Shown here piece by piece: positions 47,946 through 56,622 of a stretch of DNA of 64,000 nucleotides. The notes beneath the pieces were generated by a model that was not told the origin of the DNA, did not search any database, and was given only the letters and a program-made list of their open reading frames with translations. The stretch spans positions 1 through 64,000 of the forward strand of contig JASBUC010000028.1 of NCBI GenBank assembly GCA_030148065.1, given 5' to 3'. The DNA comes from Legionellaceae bacterium. GTDB taxonomy: Bacteria > Pseudomonadota > Gammaproteobacteria > Legionellales > Legionellaceae. A program made the translations under genes and the position numbers. Each line of letters opens with the position of its first letter. Position 1 is the stretch's first letter.

Positions 47946-48992
47946 TTAGTTATTTTGGTGATTGTGAACCGTGTTAATTAAGGCTTCGACGTTTTCAATT
48001 TTGGCATCTGGTGTAATACCATGCCCTAGGTTAAAAACGTGGCCTGAATAATTACCAAATTCATTTAGAACCTCTTCTGCTTCTCGTGCCACCACCTCTG
48101 GTGTCTGCAGCATCAAGGCAGGATTTAAGTTGCCTTGTAGGGCAACTCTATCACCAACACGACGTCTAGCGTCCGCCATCGAAATGGTCCAATCCAAGCC
48201 AATGGCCTCACAGCCAATCTCAGCAATGGACTCTAACCATTGACCACCGTGTTTTGTAAAAACAATTTTAGGAATCACTTGACCATGATTTTGCACAATT
48301 AAAGAGTCACAAATTTGCTGCATGTATTGCAGGGAAAACTCCTGGTATTGTCGCGCGGGCAAAACACCACCCCAGCTGTCAAATAGTTGAACCGCGTTGG
48401 CGCCAGCTTCAATTTGTGCATTCAAGTAATGGATAATGCTACGTGAGAGCTTATCAAGTAACTGGTGCAATAGCGCAGGATCTTGATACATCAAGCTTTG
48501 AATTTTCTTAAAATCCTTAGAACTGCCACCTTCAATCATGTAACAAGCTAAAGTCCAAGGGCTTCCTGAAAAACCAAGCAACGGTAGACGATTATCGAGT
48601 GTTTTCGAAATGAGTGAAACCGCATCAACCACATAACCTAAGTCATCATAAGGATCGAGCACAGACAAGGCCTGAATATCAGAGGCCTGTTGAATAGGAC
48701 GATGAAACTTAGGACCTTCTCCCTCTTCAAAATAAAGTCCTAACCCCATCGCATCAGGGATGGTTAAAATATCAGAAAACAGTATGGCCGCATCGAGCTG
48801 AAAGCGTCGAAGCGGCATCATGGTCACTTCACATGCCAGCTCAGGGTTTTGACAAAGTGCCATAAAAGAGCCCGCTTTTTCCCGAAGCGCACGATACTCA
48901 GGTAAATATCGCCCGGCTTGACGCATGATCCAAATTGGGGTTTTATCAACCGGTTCTCTCAGTAAGGCCTTAATTAATCGATGCTGTTCCAT
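47946..48992 (-). CDS. hemE: Uroporphyrinogen decarboxylase HemE
   Basis: 348 aa, standard size. It decarboxylates the four acetate side chains of uroporphyrinogen III in heme synthesis. Motifs: PIWIMRQAGRYLPEYRALREKAGSF (residues about 20-44), AAILFSDILTIPDAMGLGLYF (with catalytic Asp), GFSGSPWTLACYMIEGG, VQLFDSWGGVLP, GLDWTISMADARRRVG, ALQGNLNPALM and FNLGHGITPDAKIENVEALI. The promoter would lie in the repeat-rich region at 49022-49261. Confidence is very high. Confidence 0.97.
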   Translation of the reverse strand: MEQHRLIKALLREPVDKTPIWIMRQAGRYLPEYRALREKAGSFMALCQNPELACEVTMMPLRRFQLDAAILFSDILTIPDAMGLGLYFEEGEGPKFHRPIQQASDIQALSVLDPYDDLGYVVDAVSLISKTLDNRLPLLGFSGSPWTLACYMIEGGSSKDFKKIQSLMYQDPALLHQLLDKLSRSIIHYLNAQIEAGANAVQLFDSWGGVLPARQYQEFSLQYMQQICDSLIVQNHGQVIPKIVFTKHGGQWLESIAEIGCEAIGLDWTISMADARRRVGDRVALQGNLNPALMLQTPEVVAREAEEVLNEFGNYSGHVFNLGHGITPDAKIENVEALINTVHNHQNN

Positions 48993-49021
48993 GGGCGCTG
49001 CTCTAGATAAAAACCGCCATT

Positions 49022-49092
49022 ATACCCATCCTAGTTCATTGTGCGAAGCTCTGATTAAGTCCAAGCTTCGCACAATGAACTAGGATGGGTAT
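49022..49092. repeat. Perfect 29-bp inverted repeat upstream of hemE
   Basis: Arms 49022-49050 and 49064-49092 are exactly complementary over 29 bases with a 13-base spacer. It begins with ATACCCATCCTAG and the arms read to GCGAAGCT/AGCTTCGC. It lacks the AGCGSAG/TGAGCAC core of the neighbouring element. It sits between 30 and 100 bases upstream of the hemE start, within its leader or promoter, and would form a very stable stem in RNA or a cruciform in DNA. Confidence 0.9.
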
Positions 49093-49099
49093 TCTGAAG

Positions 49100-49261
49100 A
49101 ATCGACTCATAATATGAACCCCGCTCAAGGGAGGATTTTGAGTTCATTTTGGATTTAAATTGTAAGAGAAAAGCGCAGTGGACTGCTGTCCATGAGCACT
49201 TTCCCGAGCAATTTTAATTCAAAAGGGACCAAAAGGATCCCGAACTAGATATGAGTCGATT
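49100..49261. repeat. Palindromic repeat, copy B
   Basis: 162 bp, + orientation. Outer arms AATCGACTCATA (49100-49111) and TATGAGTCGATT (49250-49261) are exact complements. Inner arms follow in imperfect pairing (GGGAGGATTTTG/CAAAAGGATCCC and GGATTTAAATTG/CAATTTTAATTC). The core is AGCGCAG (49172-49178), stem TGGAC/GTCCA with loop TGCT, and TGAGCAC (49193-49199). It lies between the amidohydrolase stop and the inverted repeat at hemE. Confidence 0.82.
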
Positions 49262-49277
49262 ACTCAGGGTATATACC

Positions 49278-50141
49278 CTAGCTAATTTGATAAAGGGATG
49301 CAGCATTTCTAAAAAAGAGCTTCTCTAATAGTATTGACGGCTTATCTTTTAAACTCTCTTGTATTGCTTCAATCCATAATTGAACACTGCCAGTTATCTC
49401 ACACACTGGCCAATTAGAGCCATAAATAACCCGATCCTCTCCAAAAGAGTTCACACAATGACTAATGATGTCAACAACATCGGTTATTGCCCAGCGATGG
49501 TCTCGTGACATAAACCCAGACTCAGAAATTTTACAAATGGTATTTGGGAGAGCGGCATACTCTGACACGCCTTTAGTCCATCGCTCTTTGGTCATTGCAT
49601 CCGTTTTAAAAGGACACATCGCACAGTGATTAATAACAAAGGTGGTCTCTGGACAGGTCTTGGCTAACGCTAGACCTATCGCCATTTTTTCAAGCGGCAT
49701 CACCAAATCACACATAAGTCCCTTTGTCGCCAAATGACGAGTGTTTTCAACAAATAAAGGGTTCGCTGCAATGCTTGGATCGGCTGCAAAAAAATTATGG
49801 CGGACAGAACGCACACAAGACTTGTTTGCATAGAAATTGATAAAGTCTTTAAAGGAGTGGCTAGATAAATCACAACCGAGGGTTACAGCCTTAACTTGAT
49901 TGTTAAGATCCTCACATAAAGACACAGCCATTTGCGACTCTTTCTCGACCTGCTCTTTGATAACATCGACTTCTTCATAACAAGAAGCAATGATGTTTGT
50001 CCCCTTAATTGCCTCTAGATAATCATCTAGAGTGTAATATTTTTTCAGACTACTCTCAAAATCATCCAGCCACTCAAGCCTTAGTTTATCACTGTCCCAA
50101 ACATGAAAATGGGTATCAATGATGGGTCGTTTGTTCGTCAT
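49278..50141 (-). CDS. Amidohydrolase-2 family metal-dependent hydrolase
   Basis: 287 aa from the ATG at 50141; an in-frame TTG three codons upstream is weaker. A TIM-barrel metal hydrolase: IIDTHFHVWDSDKLRLEWL at the N-terminus (the HxH metal site, residues 10-12) and later FVINHCAMCPFK and DRVIYGSNWPVCE. This resembles the lactonase subgroup of COG3618. The usual GSDWPV Asp near the C-terminus reads GSNWPV here; it is a possible change in a catalytic residue, but Asn also occurs in some members. Substrate unknown. It precedes the slt gene in the opposite direction. Confidence 0.82.
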   Translation of the reverse strand: MTNKRPIIDTHFHVWDSDKLRLEWLDDFESSLKKYYTLDDYLEAIKGTNIIASCYEEVDVIKEQVEKESQMAVSLCEDLNNQVKAVTLGCDLSSHSFKDFINFYANKSCVRSVRHNFFAADPSIAANPLFVENTRHLATKGLMCDLVMPLEKMAIGLALAKTCPETTFVINHCAMCPFKTDAMTKERWTKGVSEYAALPNTICKISESGFMSRDHRWAITDVVDIISHCVNSFGEDRVIYGSNWPVCEITGSVQLWIEAIQESLKDKPSILLEKLFFRNAASLYQIS

Positions 50142-50255
50142 TAGTATCAAGCCCAGTTAAATGCATTTCTATAAAATTTAGTTAAAAAATGTTCATTTAG
50201 CAACGCACTTGGAAAGTTATCTAAAGTCTTGCTCTCGTGCGCCGACAAGCTGGAT

Positions 50256-52049
50256 ATGAAAACGATAACAAAAACAATAAGCGTCTTCTTACTCAGCGCA
50301 CTACCTATGGGGGCCTTGGCAAGCTCGGATGAGAAAACGTACAAGCGTTATCAAGCGCTGAGCAAAGACTTTAGTCACGACAAGCCTGCAGTCATTGATT
50401 TTATTGATGAAAACAACTATTTAAGCGATCGGCTATTGAATAAGTACTTAACCTATCTATATAAAAACAAACAATGGCAGGGCTACTTAAAATACTATCA
50501 GGCAAATGGTCGCGATGCCCAATATTGTCAGTATTTAACCGCTTATTATTATGGTCAGGGCAAAGCATTGGCACTTGAAAAAATTGCAACGCTCTGGCAG
50601 AAGCCTCAAGCACTGCCTAAATCCTGTCATAAACTTGTTAAAATTTGGCAAATGAGTGGCTCATTTGATGAGTCTCTACGTTTTAAAAAATTCAAAGAGC
50701 TAATGTATGCTAATAAAGTAACAGTTGCTAAAAAGTTAATGTCTGAAATGTCCTCTGAGGACAAGCGATATGCAAAACTCTGGTTGCAAGTTCATAGAAA
50801 CCCTTACAGGGTAAGAAACCCAAAGAATTTAGCGGATCCGCGTTACAAAGACATCTTAGCCTATGGTTTAAAAAATTGGGCAAAGAAAAGTCCAGACGGC
50901 GCTGTTAAACAATGGACAATTTTAAAAGAGCAATTTGACTTAAATGACGAGCATCAACAAGCGGTGTTTGAAACAGTATCACTCTATGCAGCATTGCGTG
51001 ACAATGAAAAAGCAGAGAGTTACTTTAAAAAATTAGATGTTGATAAAACACCAAACCTTCATCATGAATGGCGAGCAAGACATGCGCTAAAAAACGAAAA
51101 GTGGGAGACACTGAAAACAATTATTTCAATATTTCCCGTAGAGTTGCAAGAAAAACCCTGTTGGCAATACTGGCTAGCAAGAAGTTATGATAAAACAGGC
51201 CGTGCGGAAAAGGCCAAAGAGCTCTACCAACAACTTGCTAAAAACCGACAGTACTATGGCTTTCTTGCAAGCTTTAAAATTGACGAGCCTGTGCAGCTCA
51301 ATGAAAAAGACTATGGCTATGACAAGGCGATGATAGACGATCATCAAGACACCATTAAAGAAATTATAAAACTATACAATGAGAATAAAATAAATAAAGC
51401 AGGACTTTTAAGCTATGAACTTAGCAATAGTCTCTCTAATGAAGAACTCTACCTCTTTGCAAAGGAGTTAGCAAAACTAAATTGGTATCACAAAGCGCTC
51501 TACTACACCAACAAAAGCAAGCATTTAGATGACTTAACTATTCGCTTTCCTTTAGGATATCGAACCCTCATTGAAGAAAACGCCGAAATTTATAATATTG
51601 ATCCAGCTTTTATATTTGCCATTATTCGGCAAGAAAGCACCTTCAGAAAAGGGGTTAAATCGCATGCTGGCGCTCTAGGGCTAATGCAAGTCATTCCCTC
51701 GACTGCAAGGCGAATGTCAAAGCAGTATAAAGTACCACTAAAGAACATGAAACATATGTATCAACCCAAAACAAATTTAAGGATAGGTACCGCCTATTTA
51801 AAACATTTAAAGAAACAATTTAATGGTCATCCCATCTTAATGGCCGCAGCCTATAACGCAGGCCCAACGCAAGTCAGACGCTGGCTAAGAGACCATGACA
51901 TCGAAGAAGCCGATCGTTGGATTGAAACACTCCCTTGGCATGAAACCAGAAATTATTTAAAAAACGTTATGGCCTTTCTTACCATTTATCACACTCGATT
52001 AGGGAATGATAAAATACCTTCCTGGAACAACCCAATTAACGTTAATTAA
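50256..52049 (+). CDS. slt: Soluble lytic murein transglycosylase
   Basis: 597 aa from the ATG at 50256, which gives a signal peptide MKTITKTISVFLLSALPMGALAS; an upstream in-frame start would spoil it. A long helical superhelix (about residues 30-420) is followed by the SLT catalytic domain (about 440-580): IRQESTFRKGVKSHAGALGLMQVIPSTARRM (catalytic Glu in QES), NLRIGTAYLKHLKKQF, and AAYNAGPTQVRRWL. It cuts glycan strands to 1,6-anhydromuropeptides in the periplasm during wall turnover. Similar to Slt70. Confidence is high. Confidence 0.93.
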   Translation: MKTITKTISVFLLSALPMGALASSDEKTYKRYQALSKDFSHDKPAVIDFIDENNYLSDRLLNKYLTYLYKNKQWQGYLKYYQANGRDAQYCQYLTAYYYGQGKALALEKIATLWQKPQALPKSCHKLVKIWQMSGSFDESLRFKKFKELMYANKVTVAKKLMSEMSSEDKRYAKLWLQVHRNPYRVRNPKNLADPRYKDILAYGLKNWAKKSPDGAVKQWTILKEQFDLNDEHQQAVFETVSLYAALRDNEKAESYFKKLDVDKTPNLHHEWRARHALKNEKWETLKTIISIFPVELQEKPCWQYWLARSYDKTGRAEKAKELYQQLAKNRQYYGFLASFKIDEPVQLNEKDYGYDKAMIDDHQDTIKEIIKLYNENKINKAGLLSYELSNSLSNEELYLFAKELAKLNWYHKALYYTNKSKHLDDLTIRFPLGYRTLIEENAEIYNIDPAFIFAIIRQESTFRKGVKSHAGALGLMQVIPSTARRMSKQYKVPLKNMKHMYQPKTNLRIGTAYLKHLKKQFNGHPILMAAAYNAGPTQVRRWLRDHDIEEADRWIETLPWHETRNYLKNVMAFLTIYHTRLGNDKIPSWNNPINVN

Positions 52050-52092
52050 GAAAATCAAAAAAAAGCGTGAAAAATCGCATGATTCTTTTTAG

Positions 52093-53766
52093 CTATTTGG
52101 CATTATTTTTGAGATAGTTATTTAGCTTATCAAGCGAAATGGGCTTAGAAATATAGTAGCCCTGTGCAATATCGCAGAGGTGCTTTTTCAAAAAATCGTA
52201 TTGCTTTTTAGTTTCAATGCCCTCTGCAACCACTTTGATGTCAAGCTCATGCGCTAAAGAAAGTATTGATTTAACAATGGCTGTGTCATTAGGATCTTTT
52301 AGAATATCTTTGACAAAGGATTGATCTATTTTCAAGTAGTTGACGGAGAGTTTTTTTAGATAGGCAAGAGAAGAATACCCCGTGCCAAAGTCATCAATGC
52401 TAATTGAAATGTTCTCATTGGCTAACTCATCCAATTTTTTAACCGATTGTTCTAAATCTTTCATTAACACACTTTCTGTTATCTCTATGCCAAAATTAAC
52501 TGGCGAAACACCATAGTGCTCTAAGGATGCAAATATTTTCTCAACCAAATCTGCTTGCTGCAACTGCACCGTTGATATGTTCACATGTAAAGAATAATTA
52601 GTGTAATCTTTTAGCGTTACAAATTCCTTTAGTGATTGTTCTATAACCCATTGACCAATGGGGATAATAAGCCCAGATTCTTCAGCAATGGAGAGAAATT
52701 TGTGCGGCGAGATATGCCCCTGTTCTGGATGCAACCACCGAAGCAGGGATTCAAAGCCGGTAACCTTACCACTTTTAAAGTCTATTTGAGGCTGATAGAC
52801 TAAGTGAAATTCATTATTTTCAATGGCTCGATGCAAACTTGTGTCAAGTTTCATTTGCTGATTGACTTCATCACTAATGCCTTCGCTAAAATATTGAAAG
52901 TTTCCTTTGCCTTTTCGTTTAGCACTGTACATGGCAGCATCTGCATTTTTTAACAGATCGTAGGGCTCTTCTCCTGCATAAGGGTAGACAGCAATACCAA
53001 TACTTGTGTTAATAAAAAACTCTCGATTTCTTAAAATTTGTGGATCTGAAAATTCATCTATAATTTTTTTAGCGATGTTGGCAGCATCAATTGGCTTATT
53101 GATGTTATCTAAAATAATGGCAAATTCATCTCCTCCTAATCGATAGGCCGTGTCAGTTGATCTAATAGAGGCACCTAAGAGCCTTGCCACTTCCTGCAGC
53201 AACTCATCGCCCACATCATGACCAAGTGAATCATTCACTTTTTTGAAGTTATCCAAATCAAGATAGAGCACTGCCGTTAATAGTTTGTTTCGTGCCGCAC
53301 GTGCAACTGCTTTTTTAAGATCCATTTCCATAGAAAATCGATTTGGCAAATCGGTTAAAAAATCATGCTTAGATAAATGAGCCAAACGCTCTTCCGATTT
53401 TTTTCGTTCAGTGACGTCACGTAGTGAGGCAAGATAAGCGGGTTTGTCATCCCAGTCGATGTCTGTGACTGAAATCTCGACAACGACGGTTCCTCGTTTT
53501 CGATGTAAGATATTAATTTCGGTTGTTTGCTCGCCACCAAGCGGGATCCCGATGCTCTCACCAATGAGCTCCCCTAGGTTTCGACCAAAAAGTTCAATTG
53601 AAGATTTATTTGCATAGACTATCAAACCATCACTGTTAATGATTAAGACTCCATCCCTATTTTTACCAACCACATTTAGAAATGCTGCCTTACTTGCAGC
53701 AAGCTGCAATTTAAGTTTTTCATTTTCAAGCTGTAGATTCTCAATGGTTTTTTCGAGATTGTTCAT
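52093..53766 (-). CDS. PAS-GGDEF-EAL cyclic-di-GMP enzyme, last gene of the stressosome locus
   Basis: 557 aa. A short coiled coil (residues 1-30), a PAS domain (about 25-120, KNRDGVLIINSDGLIVYANKSSIELFG), a GGDEF domain (about 128-290) with an intact RLGGDEFAIIL, and an EAL domain (about 300-550). The EAL signature reads FESLLRW, which keeps the metal-binding Glu, and DDFGTGYSSLAYLKKL and VVAEGIET are intact. Both synthesis and breakdown of c-di-GMP are plausible. No membrane helix. The start lies 4 bases after the KaiB stop. This is the probable output of the relay upstream. Confidence in domains is high. Confidence 0.94.
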   Translation of the reverse strand: MNNLEKTIENLQLENEKLKLQLAASKAAFLNVVGKNRDGVLIINSDGLIVYANKSSIELFGRNLGELIGESIGIPLGGEQTTEINILHRKRGTVVVEISVTDIDWDDKPAYLASLRDVTERKKSEERLAHLSKHDFLTDLPNRFSMEMDLKKAVARAARNKLLTAVLYLDLDNFKKVNDSLGHDVGDELLQEVARLLGASIRSTDTAYRLGGDEFAIILDNINKPIDAANIAKKIIDEFSDPQILRNREFFINTSIGIAVYPYAGEEPYDLLKNADAAMYSAKRKGKGNFQYFSEGISDEVNQQMKLDTSLHRAIENNEFHLVYQPQIDFKSGKVTGFESLLRWLHPEQGHISPHKFLSIAEESGLIIPIGQWVIEQSLKEFVTLKDYTNYSLHVNISTVQLQQADLVEKIFASLEHYGVSPVNFGIEITESVLMKDLEQSVKKLDELANENISISIDDFGTGYSSLAYLKKLSVNYLKIDQSFVKDILKDPNDTAIVKSILSLAHELDIKVVAEGIETKKQYDFLKKHLCDIAQGYYISKPISLDKLNNYLKNNAK

Positions 53767-53770
53767 GTCT

Positions 53771-54052
53771 CTAATCAGCTTTAATTAAGTCCATCCCAAC
53801 CATAAGGCTTTCACGGTCTTCGAGATCTAGTATCATTTTTTGCACTCGACCTGGCAGCACTTTTACAACCGTAGGGGTTGCTAAAATTCTCTCTTCTTCT
53901 GCAAGCTCAGGGCGTTCAATAACATCAATGATTTCAAGCTCGTAATTATCCCCAAGTTCTTCGGTTAATAGGGCCTTGAAGTTAAGAATCATTCTTTGAT
54001 TTTCTGGAGTAATCCCTGCCATGTAAAGCCTAAGTGTCATTTTATCACTCAC
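53771..54052 (-). CDS. KaiB-family protein (no KaiC partner in the window)
   Basis: 93 aa from a GTG that follows AAGGAG by a few bases. It matches canonical KaiB closely: LYMAGITPENQR near the start, IDVIERPELAEEERILATPTVVKVLPGRVQKMILDL and DRESLMVGMDL. In cyanobacteria KaiB is a fold-switching clock protein that binds KaiC and competes for SasA and CikA. Here no kaiC is in the window; the flanking genes are a lone receiver and a PAS-GGDEF-EAL gene, with gaps of 13 and 4 bases. In other Legionella loci KaiB has a role in stress resistance. It may act as an adaptor for the histidine kinase; this is inference. Confidence 0.93.
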   Translation of the reverse strand: MSDKMTLRLYMAGITPENQRMILNFKALLTEELGDNYELEIIDVIERPELAEEERILATPTVVKVLPGRVQKMILDLEDRESLMVGMDLIKAD

Positions 54053-54065
54053 TGGTCTCTCCTTT

Positions 54066-54455
54066 TTAGTAAGAGGTTGCTTTTTTTTGCCCTAAAACAC
54101 TTTCTGTGATAGTGCCAATTTCTTCGAATGTTAACGGCTTTCGAACCAGTTGGAACCTTAGTCCTTCTGCCTGTACGTCTTTTAGTTCGTCAAAAAACTC
54201 TTTATGAAAGGCGGTAACGATGTATACAGGCGTTTTTTCACTCTTTTTACGAATTAGTCTGAGTGTATCAACCCCGTTAATACCTGGCATTTTCAAATCA
54301 AGAAACACCAAGGAGAAGTCCCCATCATTAAATTTTTTAGCGCCAGATTCACCACAGTCTGCCGTGTCCAAACCATAGGAGCTGTCTTCTAGTGCTAAAG
54401 CAAAGGCTTTTCGAACCGATTCATCATCATCAATTACTAATATTTGCTTACTCAT
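54066..54455 (-). CDS. Single-domain response regulator (CheY-like receiver)
   Basis: 129 aa from the ATG at 54455, with AGGAG 7 bases upstream; an upstream in-frame ATG is the less likely start. A full receiver: acidic pocket VIDDDES (residues 7-13), phospho-acceptor Asp53 in VFLDLKMPG, the Thr/Ala switch in VYIVTAF, and the Lys in LVRKPL. There is no output domain. It follows the histidine kinase gene by 18 bases and probably receives its phosphate, then signals by protein contact. Similar stand-alone receivers occur in Vibrio stressosome loci, fused there to GGDEF. Confidence 0.93.
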   Translation of the reverse strand: MSKQILVIDDDESVRKAFALALEDSSYGLDTADCGESGAKKFNDGDFSLVFLDLKMPGINGVDTLRLIRKKSEKTPVYIVTAFHKEFFDELKDVQAEGLRFQLVRKPLTFEEIGTITESVLGQKKATSY

Positions 54456-54473
54456 TCTTCGTCTCCTCATCCT

Positions 54474-55646
54474 CTATTTTGATGACTTACTCTGGAATTC
54501 CAGCGGTATTTTCAAAATAAACTCGGTTCCTTTTCCAAGTTCCGTATTACAAATTAAATCTCCATGATGCTCTTCCATCACACTTTTACTAACTGACAGC
54601 CCAAGACCTGTTCCTTTATCGGTAGGCTTAGTGGTAAAGAATGGTTCAAAAATTTGAGAGCGAACCTCTTCTGAAATACCAGGCCCATTGTCTTGGATGG
54701 TTACATAAAAAAATTCTTCATCGGTGTGCATTTTTATCCAGACCGTTTTTTCTTCACACTCTCCCAAGGCATCGAAGGCATTGCCCACTAGATTTAAAAT
54801 TACCTGCTGTATTTTATCTGCTAAAATGGTCACGCTCGGCAGAGAATCTTGATACTCTTTCAAAATAGTGACATTGTCTTTTCTCATTCGATAAGCAATG
54901 ATTTTAATCACTCGTTCGACTAAGATTGATAAATCAGTGCTAACAAATTTCTTGCCTTCTTTTTCCATCCTTGAAAAGGTTAATAAGTTTTTAACAATGT
55001 CAATGCAACGCAAAACTTCTTTTTCTGCATCCTGCAACACCATTTTTACTTTTTCATTGTCTGTTTTACGTATGCCGTATTGAATAAAATTTATGATTCC
55101 CATCATTGGATTATTGAGTTCATGCGCCACACCCGCGGTCATTGTCCCTAGGGCTCTCATTTTTTCTGTTTGGATCATGGTAGACGAACGCTTTAAGTCT
55201 TCGAGAAGTTTGGAAAGCTTTTTATTATTTTCTTCTAGTTCTTCCTTTAACTCATCTTCGCTTTTCTCTGCCAATTTCTCTTTTATGTTTTCGATAAAAT
55301 CTTCACTATCGAGCGGCAGATCACTGGGGATGTTTTTTAAAAATGTGATACTTTCTGAATCGATTTTTAAGGATTCAACAAAGCCCACTCGTCCCTTAAA
55401 TCCAAGTGGGATGTTAGGTTTATTAAACGTAATGCTTAAGGTTGGTGTTTCTCTATTCTCTATGGTTATTCGAAGTCTAACCTCTTCATCATTTTCAATA
55501 ATGGCTCTTAGTAACTCTGAAAAATAAATGGTCAGTCTTGTTGCTTGAATTTCATTAACCTTTAGATCTAAAAACAAAGATCTTAGTTTGTCTCTTGTGA
55601 AAATAAGTCCTTTTTCATTTTTAAAATTCATCGTTGCAAGATTCAC
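54474..55646 (-). CDS. Soluble sensor histidine kinase of the stressosome locus
   Basis: 390 aa from a GTG that overlaps the RsbX-like stop by 4 bases (GTGA). The H-box is AGVAHELNNPMMGIINFIQYG with phospho-His175; N-box VILNLVGNAFDALGE, G1 QDNGPGISEEV, F-box IFEPFFTTKP and G2 GTGLGLSVSKSVMEE are intact. No transmembrane helix. Residues about 1-100 (FTRDKLRSLFLDLKVNEIQATRLTIYFSELLRAI) look like a degenerate anti-sigma-type ATPase domain, possibly a docking site for RsbT-like kinase or RsbS. It would link stressosome status to the receiver next door. The input mechanism is inferred. Confidence 0.93.
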   Translation of the reverse strand: MNLATMNFKNEKGLIFTRDKLRSLFLDLKVNEIQATRLTIYFSELLRAIIENDEEVRLRITIENRETPTLSITFNKPNIPLGFKGRVGFVESLKIDSESITFLKNIPSDLPLDSEDFIENIKEKLAEKSEDELKEELEENNKKLSKLLEDLKRSSTMIQTEKMRALGTMTAGVAHELNNPMMGIINFIQYGIRKTDNEKVKMVLQDAEKEVLRCIDIVKNLLTFSRMEKEGKKFVSTDLSILVERVIKIIAYRMRKDNVTILKEYQDSLPSVTILADKIQQVILNLVGNAFDALGECEEKTVWIKMHTDEEFFYVTIQDNGPGISEEVRSQIFEPFFTTKPTDKGTGLGLSVSKSVMEEHHGDLICNTELGKGTEFILKIPLEFQSKSSK

Positions 55647-56230
55647 TTCTCACCCACCTTCAACACAATGCAACAAGCATCATCGTCGTCTTTTGAGAAA
55701 TCTGAGATAACATTAGAGGCTATCTCATTCACGCTGTCTTCTAAAAGATGTTTATAATCCTTTAAATCAAAGTGTGAAGACACACCATCTGAACTCATTA
55801 AAAGGACGTCTCCTTTGGTTAATTGTGTGGTTACCAAGTGAGGGGTTGGCATGATAAAACCTAAAACGCCATCACGACCTAGTATGCTATAGCACTCTGC
55901 CCCAAACACTCGAATGGAAATGTTGCCAATAATGACCGTCTCGAGCTTCATTGATTCTTTATGATAGCGGGCAAGCCCAATTACCCCGCCTCGTGTGGCG
56001 GTTAATTCCTGATGTAAGGACTTTGCAATGTCTTCTAGCGGTTTTGCCAGCATTGAGCCAATCAAAACTCGTATTTCTTCTGCTAACACAGCGGCTTCCC
56101 TGCCATGACCGGCAACATCGACTATGGCAAGAAACACAGAACCGACAATTTCATCGACAAAAACCAGATCACCAGAGCACACTTCTCCCATGCAGGGACG
56201 AACTTTTTTTGCTAGCGTTATTGTCTCCAT
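55643..56230 (-). CDS. RsbX-like PP2C-type Ser/Thr phosphatase
   Basis: 195 aa. SpoIIE/PP2C fold with the metal-binding acids in VCSGDLVFVDE, AIVDVAGHGREAA, LMSSDGVSSHFD and DDDDACCIVLK. Compared with RsbU it is short and has no N-terminal partner domain, so it matches RsbX, which dephosphorylates RsbR and RsbS and resets the stressosome. The start overlaps the RsbT-like gene by 13 bases, and the stop overlaps the histidine kinase start by 4. Confidence is good. Confidence 0.9.
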   Translation of the reverse strand: METITLAKKVRPCMGEVCSGDLVFVDEIVGSVFLAIVDVAGHGREAAVLAEEIRVLIGSMLAKPLEDIAKSLHQELTATRGGVIGLARYHKESMKLETVIIGNISIRVFGAECYSILGRDGVLGFIMPTPHLVTTQLTKGDVLLMSSDGVSSHFDLKDYKHLLEDSVNEIASNVISDFSKDDDDACCIVLKVGEK

Positions 56231-56622
56231 TTAATCACCACTATCTTAACTCCTTCTCCGCTTGAAGTATAAATGCCAAACTCATCCACCATCCGTTTAA
56301 TTCCAGATAGACCAAGTCCTAAGGTTCCCTGCGTACTATAGTGCTCCTCCATGGCAAGCTTAGGATTGGCAATCCCTGGTCCTTTGTCTTTGGCAAGCAC
56401 CCGAATACCATGCTGTTCACCTCGGATTTCTTCTTCAAAAAAAATCTCCCCTCGACCGGCGTACTTAATAATATTATTGGCAAGCTCAGAGACCACTGTT
56501 GCTAAAAGGTGGCGGTCTTTTTCTTTAAACGCCATGGTTTTAGCATAATTCATAGCATATCTGGTTGCAGCAGCCACGCTCACCTCTGAGGCGATAATGA
56601 TTGAATTTCGCCCCTCAGCCAT
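56218..56622 (-). CDS. RsbT-like switch serine kinase
   Basis: 134 aa from the ATG at 56622 with GGAAAGG just upstream. GHKL ATPase: N-box VVSELANNIIKYAGRGEI, G1 AKDKGPGIANP, and a lid with QGTLGLGLSGIKRMVDEFGIYTSSGEG. This fits RsbT better than RsbW because of the GLGLSGIKRMVDEF motif. In the Bacillus model RsbT is held by RsbR-RsbS and, after phosphorylating them, leaves to activate a target. Here no RsbU is seen, so the target may be the histidine kinase or another partner. It overlaps RsbS by 8 bases. Confidence 0.92.
   Translation of the reverse strand: MAEGRNSIIIASEVSVAAATRYAMNYAKTMAFKEKDRHLLATVVSELANNIIKYAGRGEIFFEEEIRGEQHGIRVLAKDKGPGIANPKLAMEEHYSTQGTLGLGLSGIKRMVDEFGIYTSSGEGVKIVVIKWRQ

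Noticed and set aside
50147-50344. Minus-strand open frame overlapping the slt start
   Set aside because: It covers the signal peptide region of slt, has no ribosome binding site or family, and is explained by chance.
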